A stretch of DNA of 49,733 nt, taken from positions 1-49,733 of the forward strand of contig CALAHN010000061.1 in assembly GCA_937891825.1 (NCBI GenBank), written 5' to 3'. Under the pieces are notes generated by a model. It had not been told where the DNA came from. It worked only from the letters and a program-made list of their open reading frames with translations, and made no database searches. Below, piece by piece: positions 36,799-45,570 of this stretch. Source of the stretch: an uncultured Alphaproteobacteria bacterium (GTDB lineage: Bacteria; Pseudomonadota; Alphaproteobacteria; Bin95). The translations under genes were made by a program, and so were the position numbers. Within the stretch, counting starts at the first letter, position 1. Each line of letters starts with the position of its first letter.

Positions 36799-38376
36799 TC
36801 AGGCGGCGGGTTCGGGATCGAGCGTGATCGACCAGAGCTCCTGATCGGCCCGGTCCATCAAGCGGACGGTCATTTGCCCTTCGGCGCCGTCGATGTCCAC
36901 CAGCCCGAAGAATTGCAGGCCCATCGACGGCGGCAGATTGGCCCCTTGTTCCGGCGTCGGCGCCTTCACGAACCGCACTTCGGGGCCGAACGTGCCATCG
37001 AGTTCGTTCGGCCCGAACGTGCCGGCGTGGAGCGGGCCGGAAACGAACTCCCAGAAGGGATTGAAGTCCTGGAACGCCGCCTTGTCGGGGTTGTAATAAT
37101 GGGCGGCGGTATAGTGCACGTCCGCCGTCAGCCAGACCGTGTTCTTGACGCCCGCGGTCTTGATGAAGCGCAGGATGTCCGCGAACTCGAGCTCCCGTCC
37201 CTTGGGCGCGCCCGGCTCGCCGTTGGCGACTGCCTCGACCCGCATTTCGCCCTTGTGCTTGTCCCAGACATTCAGGCCGATCGGCATATCGCAGGCGATC
37301 ACTTTCCAGGTGGCGGTCGACTGGGCGAGCGCGCGCTTCAGCCATGCCGTCTGCTCCGCGCCAAGGCCCTGGGACGCGGGGCTGAGTTCAGTCTCGAGGC
37401 CGCGGCTGTTGCCGCCGCGGTAACTGCGGAGGTCGAGGAAGAACACGTCCAGCAGCGGGCCGTAATTGATGGCCCGGTAGACCCGCCCCGGCTCGGCCGG
37501 CGTGTAGCTGATCGGCGTCATTTCATGAAACGCCTGCCCTGCCCGCGCGGCCAGGAGCGCCACCGATTTCTCGGCGTAACGCGTGTCCTCGCTCAGATCC
37601 TTGGCGGGCGACCAGTTGTTGACGACTTCATGGTCGTCCCACTGGAAGAAGGTCGGCACGGTCGCGTTCATCGCCTGAACATGCCGGTCCATCAGGTTGT
37701 ATTTCCACTGGCCGCGGAATTCACGAAGCATCTCCGCGACCTTGCGCTTCTCATCGATCAGGACGGCGTTGACCCATTTGGCGCCGTTGGGCAGCGTCAC
37801 CTCATCCTGCATCGGGCCGTCGGCATAGATCGTATCGCCCGAGTGCAGGAAGAAATCCGGCGCATGGCCGGCCATGGTCGCATAGGTCTTCATGCCCTCG
37901 CCGTCGATGCCCCAGCCCTGGCCGGCCGTATCCCCCGACCAGGCGAACCGGACGGAGCGGCGCGAAGCGGGCGCGGTCCTGAAGCGGCCGACGACCGGCG
38001 CTGAACTCGCCTGCAGGTCGGAGAGGTCGACCGCCGTAAACCGGTAAAAGATGTCCTGATCGGACGGCAGTCCCTCCAGCAGCCGCTTCACGGCGAAATC
38101 GCTGGACGGCAGGGCCGTCATGGGCGCGAGGCGCCGGGCGTTCCGGAAGCTCTCGGTCGTCGCGATCTCCATCATGATGCGGGACGGCCGGTCCACCCGG
38201 GTCCAGATCATGCCGGAGGATGGGCCGACGTCGCCGGACTGGACGCCGTGGGCGAACACAGGCCGGGCGGACGCGCGGGAAATTGCCGGCATCGCCAGCG
38301 CCGACGCCAGCGCCGTGCCGCCGATCAACACGTTGCGCCGGCTGAACGGCCGCGCCGAAAGGAATGGCTTCGTCAT
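36799..38376 (-). CDS. phoD: Tat-exported PhoD-like alkaline phosphatase
   Basis: A 525-residue secreted phosphoesterase. The N-terminus is a twin-arginine signal (SRRNVL at 12-17 followed by a hydrophobic run to about 36). A Fn3-like PhoD N-domain follows. The catalytic domain has metal motifs in SGDTAGQGWG, HSGDTIYADG, WDDHEVVNNW and LTADVHYTAAHYY. PhoD enzymes release phosphate from mono- and diesters outside the cytoplasm. AAGGA lies before ATG 38376. The reading frame stays open to 39516 on this strand, but that extension is antisense to the cupin-like gene and lacks the signal peptide context. No Pho box is evident upstream. Confidence 0.92.
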   Translation of the reverse strand: MTKPFLSARPFSRRNVLIGGTALASALAMPAISRASARPVFAHGVQSGDVGPSSGMIWTRVDRPSRIMMEIATTESFRNARRLAPMTALPSSDFAVKRLLEGLPSDQDIFYRFTAVDLSDLQASSAPVVGRFRTAPASRRSVRFAWSGDTAGQGWGIDGEGMKTYATMAGHAPDFFLHSGDTIYADGPMQDEVTLPNGAKWVNAVLIDEKRKVAEMLREFRGQWKYNLMDRHVQAMNATVPTFFQWDDHEVVNNWSPAKDLSEDTRYAEKSVALLAARAGQAFHEMTPISYTPAEPGRVYRAINYGPLLDVFFLDLRSYRGGNSRGLETELSPASQGLGAEQTAWLKRALAQSTATWKVIACDMPIGLNVWDKHKGEMRVEAVANGEPGAPKGRELEFADILRFIKTAGVKNTVWLTADVHYTAAHYYNPDKAAFQDFNPFWEFVSGPLHAGTFGPNELDGTFGPEVRFVKAPTPEQGANLPPSMGLQFFGLVDIDGAEGQMTVRLMDRADQELWSITLDPEPAA

Positions 38377-38601
38377 GATTGGTCCTTCTCTCGATGACGC
38401 TGATTGCAGACGGCCAGCCGATATCCGTCGACCGACATCCGCAAGATGGCAAGCCCGCATTGCATGTGCTCCGCCGATCGAATGATCCTTTCGTGAATTT
38501 CCGAAGTCATCGCCATGAACCGCAGCCGCTGCGCCGACATTTGACGGCGACCGCAGGAGGCGCCTCAATGGCGGACATCGATTGAGACGGAGGGATGGAC
38601 A

Positions 38602-39375
38602 ATGCGGACTGTCGCCTTTGACGATGCGATCGAGGTCGAGGTTCCCCGCCCAGGCGGCGTGGGCCGCCGACGGGATTATATCGGCCGGCCCGGACTGATC
38701 GACCCCAACCCCCAGGCTTTCTACGTGGATCGCCTCTATCCGAACGCCCGGATCGACCCGCATTTCCATGATATCGACCAATTTCAGGTCGTCGTCGACG
38801 GCTTCTGCCGCATGGGCAAGAAGCCCGCGCCGCCGATCACCTTCCAGTATGCCGACGCCTATACGCCCTACGGACCGATTGTCGGGGAAGCGGAAGGCTT
38901 CGCGTTCTATACCCTGCGCCCGATCGCCAGCGGCGGGTTCTTCGCCATGCCTGGCAACCGACAGAACATGCCCGGCCGCGCCGGCCGCAATATCGCCGGC
39001 GCCTTCGATCTGTCGGGAGCGCCGCCGCCGGCGCTTCAGGCGATGTCCGCCCATCTGATGCCGGAACAGCCGGACGGCGTCGACGCCGTCGGCATCCGGC
39101 TTGGATGCGGCGCGACTGCGACCGGACCGGCGTCGGTCGGCGGCGGCCGCTATTACCTTGTCTGCCGGGGCGCGGTCGCCGTGGACGGCAAAAGCCTGCC
39201 GGAGCGGTCGCTGCTCCATGTAGCGGCGGAGGAAGCTTTGCCGATGCTCACGGCCGGCCCGGACGGCGCCGACGTCCTGGCGCTGCAGTTCGCGCGGCCC
39301 TCGGCGCGTCCAGGCTCCGACCCGGCCGAACGCGCCGCCCGCGACCCCAACGCCTATACGCGCCGGCCCGACTAA
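38602..39375 (+). CDS. cupin-like protein, function unknown
   Basis: A 257-residue protein that I cannot assign to a named family. The segment DPHFHDIDQFQVVVDG (H54, H56, Q60) has the spacing of a cupin metal motif, followed by the GPI/EGF strand pattern. A second barrel-like half (about 150-240, GGRYYLVCRGAV, SLLHVAAEE) suggests a bicupin that keeps metal residues only in the N-terminal half. There is no signal peptide. The gene is divergent from the phosphatase across 225 bases. Small-molecule dioxygenase or isomerase activity is possible but unproven. Confidence 0.7.
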   Translation: MRTVAFDDAIEVEVPRPGGVGRRRDYIGRPGLIDPNPQAFYVDRLYPNARIDPHFHDIDQFQVVVDGFCRMGKKPAPPITFQYADAYTPYGPIVGEAEGFAFYTLRPIASGGFFAMPGNRQNMPGRAGRNIAGAFDLSGAPPPALQAMSAHLMPEQPDGVDAVGIRLGCGATATGPASVGGGRYYLVCRGAVAVDGKSLPERSLLHVAAEEALPMLTAGPDGADVLALQFARPSARPGSDPAERAARDPNAYTRRPD

Positions 39376-39695
39376 CTCGATTGGAACTAATCGGTTAGCG
39401 CGGAGACAGCGCGCGCATCGGAGCCCGCCGTCCGCCAGATCGATCTGCAGCAGCCGCAAGGACGCCGCATTTCCAGGCGCGGACCACTTTCCCAGAATTG
39501 CCGCATCGGCGGACAAGCTGCGCGCTGGCTGCGCGAATATCTGTCTTATTTTCTGATATTCTCAAAAACATGAACGAACATCCCCAATTATTGCCGACTA
39601 ACCTCTGTCTATAGAAAAAATTCCCGATTTCTGTCAATTTTTCCGCCATCAAGCCGCCATCCCGATGGCAGGCGTTTCGGACAGAGGGTCACGCG
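39376..39695. other. 320-base spacer upstream of the siroheme/sulfite reductase operon
   Basis: No gene is seen. The first half resembles surrounding G+C-rich DNA. The second half (about 39540-39645) is markedly A+T-rich and is the likely promoter of cysG. It contains the arms AAAAATT (39616-39622) and AATTTTT (39636-39642), 13 bases apart, and further on a GCCAT/ATGGC hairpin (39656-39669) 27 bases before the GTG start. A LysR-type (CysB/Cbl) site is a reasonable guess from the A+T-rich dyad, but I cannot match a consensus. Confidence 0.45.
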
Positions 39696-41108
39696 GTGCG
39701 ACATCTTCCAGTTTCGATCGACCTTCGCGGCAAGCGGGTCGTGATCGCCGGCGGCGGCGAGACGGCGCTCGCCAAGGCGCGCCTCGTGCTCAAGACCGAA
39801 GCGGCGCTGACGATCTGCGCGGCGAACCCAAGCCTCGCCATCAGGCAATTGGCGGCCGAGGGCCGGGCGACCCTGATCCCGCACCGGCTCGCAGCCTATG
39901 ACCTTCGCGGCGTCACGCTGCTCTATGCAGCGATGGACGATCCCGCGGAGGATAGCCGCGTCGTGGCGCGCGGCCGCGCCCATCGCGTGCTGACCAACAG
40001 CGTCGATAATCGCGACGGCGGCGATTTCCTGACGCCGGCCATCGTCGACCGCGCGCCGATCACCATCGCAATCGGGACGGAAGGCGCCGCCCCCGTGCTC
40101 GCCCGCATGATCAAGGCCGCCATCGAAGCCCGGCTGCCCGCCTGCATCGGCGCGCTCGCCCGGCTGGCGGAGGGCTATCGCGGCAAGGCTGCCGCACTGC
40201 CGGCCGGCGCGCGCCGGCGGCGCTTCTGGCGCAGGTTCTTCGCCGATGTCGGCCCCCGCGCCTATGCCGAGGCGGGCGCGGCCGGCGCGCTTGCGGCGCT
40301 TGACGCGCTGCATGCCGAGACGGCCGCCAGCAGCGCGGCGCCGGCCCATGTCGACCTGATCGGCGCCGGGCCTGGCGATCCCGACCTCCTGACGCTCAAG
40401 GCCCGGCGGCTCCTGTTCGATGCCGACGTGGTGATCCATGACCGGCTGGTTCCAGCGGCGGTGCTCGACCTGGCGCGGCGGGAAGCGCGCTTCATCGCAG
40501 TCGGCAAGACCCCTGGCGGCCAAAGCTGGCGACAGGACGACATCAACAACCTTCTCATCGAGGAAGCGCGCCGGGGCCAGCGCGTCGTCCGGCTGAAGTC
40601 CGGCGATCCCGGCATTTATGGCCGCCTGGACGAGGAAACGGCGGCGCTTGAGGCGGCGGGCGTCGCCTACGCCGTCGTGCCCGGCGTCACGGCCGCGATG
40701 GCGGCGGCGGCGGCGGCGAAGGTCTCCCTGTCCCGGCGCGGGCGCAATTCGAGCCTGCGCATCCTGACCGGCCAGGACATCAACGGCTTCGCGGAGCACG
40801 ACTGGCGCGCCCTCGCCCGGCCCGGCGCCACGGCGGCGATTTATATGGGCGTCGGCGCCGCGCCGTTCCTGCAAGGCCGGCTGCTGATGCACGGCGCCGA
40901 TCCGGCGACGCCCATGGGCGTCATAGAAAATGCCTCCCGGCCGGAACAGGTCATCATCGCCGCAGAGCTCAGCACGATCGCCCAGCGCATGGCGGCCGCG
41001 GCGATCGAGGGGCCGGCGATCCTGCTGTTCGGCGTCGCGCCGAAAGCGGCCTGCCTGGAGTTGGCGGCGCCTGAAGCCTCGCCCATCGCCCTGGCGGGAG
41101 GCCGATAG
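39696..41108 (+). CDS. cysG: siroheme synthase (dehydrogenase/ferrochelatase plus methyltransferase)
   Basis: Makes siroheme from uroporphyrinogen III for the sulfite reductase encoded downstream. The 470-residue fusion has the NAD-binding precorrin-2 dehydrogenase/ferrochelatase part (about 1-205, GGGETALAKARL near 19, catalytic D104 in NSVDNRDGGDF). The SAM-dependent uroporphyrinogen methyltransferase part starts at 219 (VDLIGAGPGDPDLLTL, LKSGDPGIYGRLDEE). The start is GTG 39696, with AGAGGG upstream. The stop codon directly abuts the ATG of the next gene (TAGATG). Confidence 0.95.
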   Translation: MRHLPVSIDLRGKRVVIAGGGETALAKARLVLKTEAALTICAANPSLAIRQLAAEGRATLIPHRLAAYDLRGVTLLYAAMDDPAEDSRVVARGRAHRVLTNSVDNRDGGDFLTPAIVDRAPITIAIGTEGAAPVLARMIKAAIEARLPACIGALARLAEGYRGKAAALPAGARRRRFWRRFFADVGPRAYAEAGAAGALAALDALHAETAASSAAPAHVDLIGAGPGDPDLLTLKARRLLFDADVVIHDRLVPAAVLDLARREARFIAVGKTPGGQSWRQDDINNLLIEEARRGQRVVRLKSGDPGIYGRLDEETAALEAAGVAYAVVPGVTAAMAAAAAAKVSLSRRGRNSSLRILTGQDINGFAEHDWRALARPGATAAIYMGVGAAPFLQGRLLMHGADPATPMGVIENASRPEQVIIAAELSTIAQRMAAAAIEGPAILLFGVAPKAACLELAAPEASPIALAGGR

Positions 41109-41426
41109 ATGGCGCGGGAACCCAGCTTGCAGATTGTGACGGCCAACGACCTGCTCGAAGGCGACGTCGTCTTCCTCACGCCTGACGGCGCCTGGCGACG
41201 CGCGCCGGAAGCGGCCGCCATCGCTGAAACGCCCGAAGGAGCGGCCCGCCTTCTGGCGATCGCGACCGGCCATGAAGGCAAGGTCGTCGGGCCGTATCTG
41301 GCCGAAGTGACGCTCGACGCAGCCGGCCGGCCGACGCCGACCCACTACCGGGAGCGGATCCGCCTGAAAGGGCCGACCAACCGGCTGGATCTCGGACGGC
41401 AGGCCGAGCGCCAGAGCGCGCCATAG
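41109..41426 (+). CDS. DUF2849 protein of the sulfite reductase operon
   Basis: A 105-residue protein of the DUF2849 family, recognised by its N-terminus (IVTANDLLEGDVVFL) and its fixed place between cysG and the sulfite reductase gene in Alphaproteobacteria. It has no cysteines and no membrane segment. Its role is not established; a helper for sulfite reductase assembly or electron delivery is a common guess. It starts immediately after the cysG stop and ends 13 bases before the next gene. Confidence 0.85.
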   Translation: MAREPSLQIVTANDLLEGDVVFLTPDGAWRRAPEAAAIAETPEGAARLLAIATGHEGKVVGPYLAEVTLDAAGRPTPTHYRERIRLKGPTNRLDLGRQAERQSAP

Positions 41427-41439
41427 GAGAGCCAAGCCG

Positions 41440-43170
41440 ATGTATCGCTATGACGAGTTCGACGACCGTTATGTTCGCGCCCGGGTCGCGGCGTTCCGCG
41501 ATCAGGTGGAGCGGCGCCTGTCGGGCGCCCTGACCGAGGACGAGTTCAAGCCGCTGCGGCTGCAGAACGGCCTTTATCTGCAATTGCACGCCTACATGCT
41601 GAGGGTGGCGATCCCCTATGGCACGCTGAACAGCCGCCAGATGCGCCAACTGGCGATGATCGCCGAGCGCTGGGACAAGGGCTACGGGCATTTCACGACG
41701 CGGCAGAACATCCAGTTCAACTGGCCGACCCTGAAAGACACGCCCGCGATCCTCTCCGCGCTCGCCGATGTCGGCATGCATGCGATCCAGACCTCGGGGA
41801 ACTGCATCCGGAATGTCACGGCCGATCATTTCGCCGGCGCGGCGGCCGACGAGATCGAGGACCCGCGCCCGACGGCTGAATTGCTCCGGCAATGGTCGAG
41901 CGGCCACCCGGAATTCGCGTTCCTGCCGCGCAAGTTCAAGATCGCCGTCACAGGATCGCCCAATGACCGCGCGGTGACCAAGGCGCACGACATCGGCCTC
42001 CGGATGGTGCGCGACGGCGACGGCGCGCCGGGCTTCGAGGTGATCGTCGGCGGCGGCCTCGGCCGGACGCCGATGATCGGCAAGGTGATGCGCGACTACC
42101 TGCCCAAGGCCGACCTGCTGCCCTATCTCGAGGCGATTCTCCGGGTCTACAATCTCCACGGACGCCGGGACAACAAATACAAGGCGCGCATCAAGATCCT
42201 GACCCATGAGACCGGGATCGACGTGCTCCGGGAGCAGGTCGAGGCTGAGTTCCGCCAACTCAAGGCTGCCGGTCCGGACGCGACGACCGCCGTCGACGCC
42301 CGCGAGATCGGCCGGATCGAGGCCTATTTCCGCCAATCCGCTTTCGTGAAGCTGCCCGCGACCGACGCCAGCTTCGACCGCGCCTGCGAGACCGACGCTG
42401 GCTTCCGCGCCTGGGTCGAAACCAATACGGCGCCGCACAAGCAGCAAGGCTACCGGATCGTGACGATCTCCCTGAAGCCCATCGGCGCGGCGCCGGGCGA
42501 CGCCAGCGCCGATCAGATGCGCGCCGTCGCCGAGATCGCGGCGCATTACGGGCTGGACGAAATCCGGGTCAGCCACGAACAGAATCTTGTCCTGCCCCAC
42601 ATTCGCCTCGGCGACTTGGCGACCGTGTTCGCGGCGCTGCAGAAGGCCGGCCTCGGGACGGCGAATGTCGGCCTCGCCTCCGATATCATCGCCTGCCCTG
42701 GCATGGACTATTGCGCGCTCGCGACGGCGCGCTCGATCCCCGTCGCTCAGGATATCGCCCGCCGGTTCAGCGACCCTGTCCTGGCGCGGGAAATCGGCAA
42801 GCTGCAGATCAAGATATCGGGCTGCATCAATGCCTGCGGCCATCACCATGTCGGCCATATCGGCATCCTGGGGCTGGAGAAAGCCGGCGTCGAAAGCTAC
42901 CAGATCACGCTTGGCGGCGACGCGACCGAAACGGCCGAAATCGGCAAGCGCGTCGGCCCCGGCTTCGCCTTCGAAGCGGTCGGGCCTGCGATCGAGCGGC
43001 TGGTCCAGGCTTATCTGGCCTTGCGCGCGTCGCCCGATGAAACCTTCCTGGCTGCCTATCGCCGCCTGGGGGCCGAGCCGTTCAAGCAAGCGCTCTATGG
43101 CGGCGCCGGGGAAACGCCCCGTGCAGCGCCGCCGCCGCCCGCCCCCGTCTTCGACACTTATCATTACTGA
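41440..43170 (+). CDS. cysI: nitrite/sulfite reductase, siroheme [4Fe-4S] subunit
   Basis: A 576-residue siroheme enzyme for six-electron reduction of sulfite to sulfide (or nitrite to ammonia). The coupled cluster ligands are C419-x5-C425 and C462-x3-C466 in GCINACGHHHVGH. The substrate-side motif HFTTRQNIQFNW (84-95) is present. Context with cysG, DUF2849 and DUF934 indicates assimilatory sulfite reduction, probably with ferredoxin or an unidentified flavoprotein as donor. No cysJ or cysH is present. An in-frame ATG with AGGAGAG upstream supports the start. Confidence 0.93.
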   Translation: MYRYDEFDDRYVRARVAAFRDQVERRLSGALTEDEFKPLRLQNGLYLQLHAYMLRVAIPYGTLNSRQMRQLAMIAERWDKGYGHFTTRQNIQFNWPTLKDTPAILSALADVGMHAIQTSGNCIRNVTADHFAGAAADEIEDPRPTAELLRQWSSGHPEFAFLPRKFKIAVTGSPNDRAVTKAHDIGLRMVRDGDGAPGFEVIVGGGLGRTPMIGKVMRDYLPKADLLPYLEAILRVYNLHGRRDNKYKARIKILTHETGIDVLREQVEAEFRQLKAAGPDATTAVDAREIGRIEAYFRQSAFVKLPATDASFDRACETDAGFRAWVETNTAPHKQQGYRIVTISLKPIGAAPGDASADQMRAVAEIAAHYGLDEIRVSHEQNLVLPHIRLGDLATVFAALQKAGLGTANVGLASDIIACPGMDYCALATARSIPVAQDIARRFSDPVLAREIGKLQIKISGCINACGHHHVGHIGILGLEKAGVESYQITLGGDATETAEIGKRVGPGFAFEAVGPAIERLVQAYLALRASPDETFLAAYRRLGAEPFKQALYGGAGETPRAAPPPPAPVFDTYHY

Positions 43171-43205
43171 CTGAAAGCGCGATTTCGGTTGAGGAGCTTC
43201 TGATC

Positions 43206-43628
43206 ATGCCCATCGTTTCGGATACGGGATTTTCCGCCGACGCCGCGCCAGTGGCCTTCGTGAACCTGCAGGCGGCCGAGAGCGGCGGCGGCGATCTGCC
43301 CCTGGCGCTCGAGATCACGAACGACGCCGATCCGAATGCCGTCGCCCGTCACTTCGGCCAGGCCGAACTGATCGCGGTGGCGTTCCCCAACTTCGCCGAT
43401 GGTCGGGGGTTCTCGCTCGCCCGCCGTCTTCGCGCCCTTGGCTACACGGGTCGCCTCCGCGCCAAGGGCCATGTCATCGCCGACCAATACCCCATGGCCC
43501 GCGCCTGCGGCTTCGACGAGGTCGAGATCGACGACCGTCTGGCGGCCCGGCAACCGGAAGGGGACTGGGTTAAGCTCCAGGACGCCGCGGTCAACTTGCC
43601 CGCCCATGCTCTCCGCGCGCGCCCCTAG
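43206..43628 (+). CDS. DUF934 protein of the sulfite reductase operon
   Basis: A 140-residue protein of the DUF934 family, seen by VAFPNFADGRGFSLARRLRALGYTGRLRA and DQYPMARACGFDEVE. In many Alphaproteobacteria DUF934 follows sulfite reductase, with the APS/PAPS reductase cysH next to it. Here cysH is absent and 174 bases of spacer follow. Its function is unknown. It starts 35 bases after the reductase, with GAGGAG about ten bases before the ATG. Confidence 0.88.
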   Translation: MPIVSDTGFSADAAPVAFVNLQAAESGGGDLPLALEITNDADPNAVARHFGQAELIAVAFPNFADGRGFSLARRLRALGYTGRLRAKGHVIADQYPMARACGFDEVEIDDRLAARQPEGDWVKLQDAAVNLPAHALRARP

Positions 43629-43802
43629 GTTAAGCCAGGGCGAAGGCGGCCTCCGCGTCCGTCTGGAAGGAACCAGCCAGATAAGCATCGATTTTTTGTT
43701 TCGCCCGGCTCTGGATCGAGGGGGCGATTCGTACTGTACTGCCGTCATCGTCGCGATGAAGCGACGCCTGTGCGCCAAAGAGCGCCAGCGGAGGAAAAAA
43801 CA

Positions 43803-44189
43803 ATGCATAAGTGGATCGATCATGTCGTCGTCAGGGTCGCGAACCTGGACGAAGCGATTGCGCACTATACGGACCGTCTCGGCTTTACCGTTACGGAGCC
43901 GCCGGAAGATCAACCCGAACTGGGGTTGAGGCGGGCCGTGCTTGGGCTTGGCGCTTCAGGCACATTTATTGAACTCGCAGAGCCGCTTGGCGCTACCGGC
44001 GACATCGGCAATTCGCTCGCCAAGCGCGGCGAGGGCGTACATCTGGTGGCGCTGGCGGTCGGCGATCTGGCGGCCGCGACGGCTGACCTGAAAGCCCGCG
44101 GCGCTCGAGTGATCGAAGCGAGCGGCCAGGTGTTCCTTCACCCCAAGGAAGGCCACGGCGTGATGTACCAACTGATCGAGCGCACCTGA
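43803..44189 (+). CDS. VOC-family (glyoxalase/epimerase fold) protein
   Basis: A 128-residue vicinal-oxygen-chelate protein with two beta-alpha-beta-beta-beta modules. Candidate metal ligands are H7, E57, H80 and E126, in the order expected for methylmalonyl-CoA epimerase or glyoxalase I. Length and the opening DHVVVRVANLDEAI favour the epimerase/lactoylglutathione-lyase-like group, but the substrate cannot be set. GGAGG lies eight bases before the ATG. It is on the same strand as the sulfur operon, but 174 bases away, so it probably has its own promoter. Confidence 0.85.
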   Translation: MHKWIDHVVVRVANLDEAIAHYTDRLGFTVTEPPEDQPELGLRRAVLGLGASGTFIELAEPLGATGDIGNSLAKRGEGVHLVALAVGDLAAATADLKARGARVIEASGQVFLHPKEGHGVMYQLIERT

Positions 44190-44261
44190 CCCGGACGGCC
44201 GCCGATCGCCGCCGAAGCTGCGTCAAACTGCATTTTCAGCCGCGAATGGGCGCTGTGGTCG

Positions 44262-44284
44262 TTGCCATGCGACCGGCATGGCAA
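44262..44284. promoter_or_regulatory. 23-bp dyad upstream of the TRAP transporter operon
   Basis: TTGCCATGC and GCATGGCAA are exact nine-base inverted arms around GACCG. The dyad lies 63 bases before the dctP start. A second dyad with one mismatch (ATGCGTCC 44304-44311, GGACGTAT 44317-44324) lies closer to the gene. Position and symmetry suit operators of a GntR- or LacI-type regulator, but no regulator gene is adjacent. Confidence 0.45.
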
Positions 44285-44346
44285 TATGGTTTACGTACAA
44301 ACTATGCGTCCGTTCGGGACGTATACAAAACCGAGAGGGAGGTTTC

Positions 44347-45444
44347 ATGGAACGTCGTAAATTTCTGAAAACGGCCGCAGTCGCCGGCTTGGGGGCAACG
44401 GCCGCCGCTTCGACGCTGGCGGCGCCGGCTGTCGCCCAGGGCAAGAAGACACTGACGATCGTCTCGACCTGGCCGCGCGACTTTCCGGGTCTCGGCTTGT
44501 CGGCGCAGCGCCTTGCCGCGCGCATCACGGAACTGTCGGAAGGCCGTCTGACGACCGAATATTTCGCCGCCGGCGAGCGGGTCGGCGCCTTTGACGTGTT
44601 CGACGAAGTCGCCTCCGGCAACAGCCAGGCCTATATCGGCGCCGACTATTACTGGACCGGCAAGCACCCGGGCTGGGCCTACTTCACGGCCGTGCCGTTC
44701 GGCATGACGACGCCGGAATGGAACGCCTGGATCAAGTTCAAGAACGGGCAAAAGCTCTGGGATGAGCTGGCGGGCGAATTCGGCCTGAAGAACATCACCT
44801 GCGGCGGCACCGGCACCCAGATGGGCGGCTGGTTCAACAAGGAAATCAACAGCGCGGCCGATCTCAAGGGCCTGAAGATGCGCATCCCCGGCCTCGGCGG
44901 CACGGTGATGTCGAAGCTCGGCGTCTCGACGGTCTCCCTGCCCGGCGGCCAGATTTACGAAAACCTGGTTTCCGGCGCGATCGAAGCGACGGAATGGGTC
45001 GGCCCGTACAACGACTACTTCATGAAATTCTACGAAGCCGCGCAGTTCTACTACACCGCCGGCATGCATGAGCCGGGCGGCGGCCTTGGCTTCGGCATGA
45101 ACGCATCCTGGTGGGGCTCGCTGACCAATTGGGAAAAGGCGGTCATCACCGCCGCGTGCAATGAAGAAATGGCCGCGCAGATCGAGGAAGCGGCCGCGAA
45201 CAACGGCATTTATCTTGCTCGGTTGGTCAAGGATCACGGCGTGAAACTGCGCGACTTCAGCGACGACACCTGGGATGCGTTCGGCGATGCATCCGCGGAA
45301 GTCTTCGAGGAAACCCGCAATCACTCCCCGCTCGCCGCGAAAATCAACGACGATTATCAGGCGGCGCTCCGTGAGATCGGCGGCTTCCGGAAAGTCGCGG
45401 AGATTGCCTTCTCGAACCAGCGCAATCGCGTGCTGGGCATCTAA
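44347..45444 (+). CDS. dctP: TRAP transporter periplasmic substrate-binding protein (TakP-like)
   Basis: A 365-residue binding protein exported by a Tat-type signal (RRKFLK at 3-8, hydrophobic to about 29, cleavage near AVAQG). Substrate-site features of the TakP/mannitol-chloroaromatic branch are Q158 (TQMGG), R179 in KMRIPGLGG, LPGGQIYE, and E216-W217 in ATEWVGPYND. In TakP the equivalent residues hold a 2-oxoacid with a cation, so a 2-oxoacid or similar carboxylate is a fair inference. GGGAGG precedes ATG 44347. A strong terminator follows it, which would let binding protein be made in excess over the permease. Confidence 0.95.
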   Translation: MERRKFLKTAAVAGLGATAAASTLAAPAVAQGKKTLTIVSTWPRDFPGLGLSAQRLAARITELSEGRLTTEYFAAGERVGAFDVFDEVASGNSQAYIGADYYWTGKHPGWAYFTAVPFGMTTPEWNAWIKFKNGQKLWDELAGEFGLKNITCGGTGTQMGGWFNKEINSAADLKGLKMRIPGLGGTVMSKLGVSTVSLPGGQIYENLVSGAIEATEWVGPYNDYFMKFYEAAQFYYTAGMHEPGGGLGFGMNASWWGSLTNWEKAVITAACNEEMAAQIEEAAANNGIYLARLVKDHGVKLRDFSDDTWDAFGDASAEVFEETRNHSPLAAKINDDYQAALREIGGFRKVAEIAFSNQRNRVLGI

Positions 45445-45476
45445 GACGGAACCGCTGTCGCGCGTGCGACGGCCAG

Positions 45477-45505
45477 AAGAGCGGGATTTCGATCCCGCTC
45501 TTTTT
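45477..45505 (+). terminator. intrinsic terminator inside the TRAP operon
   Basis: AAGAGCGGGAT and ATCCCGCTCTT form a perfect 11-base stem with a TTCG tetraloop, followed by further Ts (to 45505). It begins 33 bases after the dctP stop and precedes dctQ by 66 bases. Partial termination here would give the usual excess of periplasmic binding protein over the membrane subunits. Confidence 0.85.
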
Positions 45506-45570
45506 CGTATTGGGCCGGGCCGCCAGCGCCTGTCGGCGCCGGGCGGCCCGCTTGAATTGGGATTGGCAGC

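Noticed and set aside
36799-39516. A 905-residue open frame on the minus strand reaching far beyond the PhoD-like gene
   Set aside because: The part upstream of 38376 is antisense to the cupin-like gene, is rich in Arg/Gly and has no motif. The Tat signal and ribosome site fix the true start at 38376.
41176-43164. Long minus-strand frame opposite the sulfite reductase gene
   Set aside because: The plus-strand protein has all cluster cysteines and conserved motifs; the antisense frame has none.
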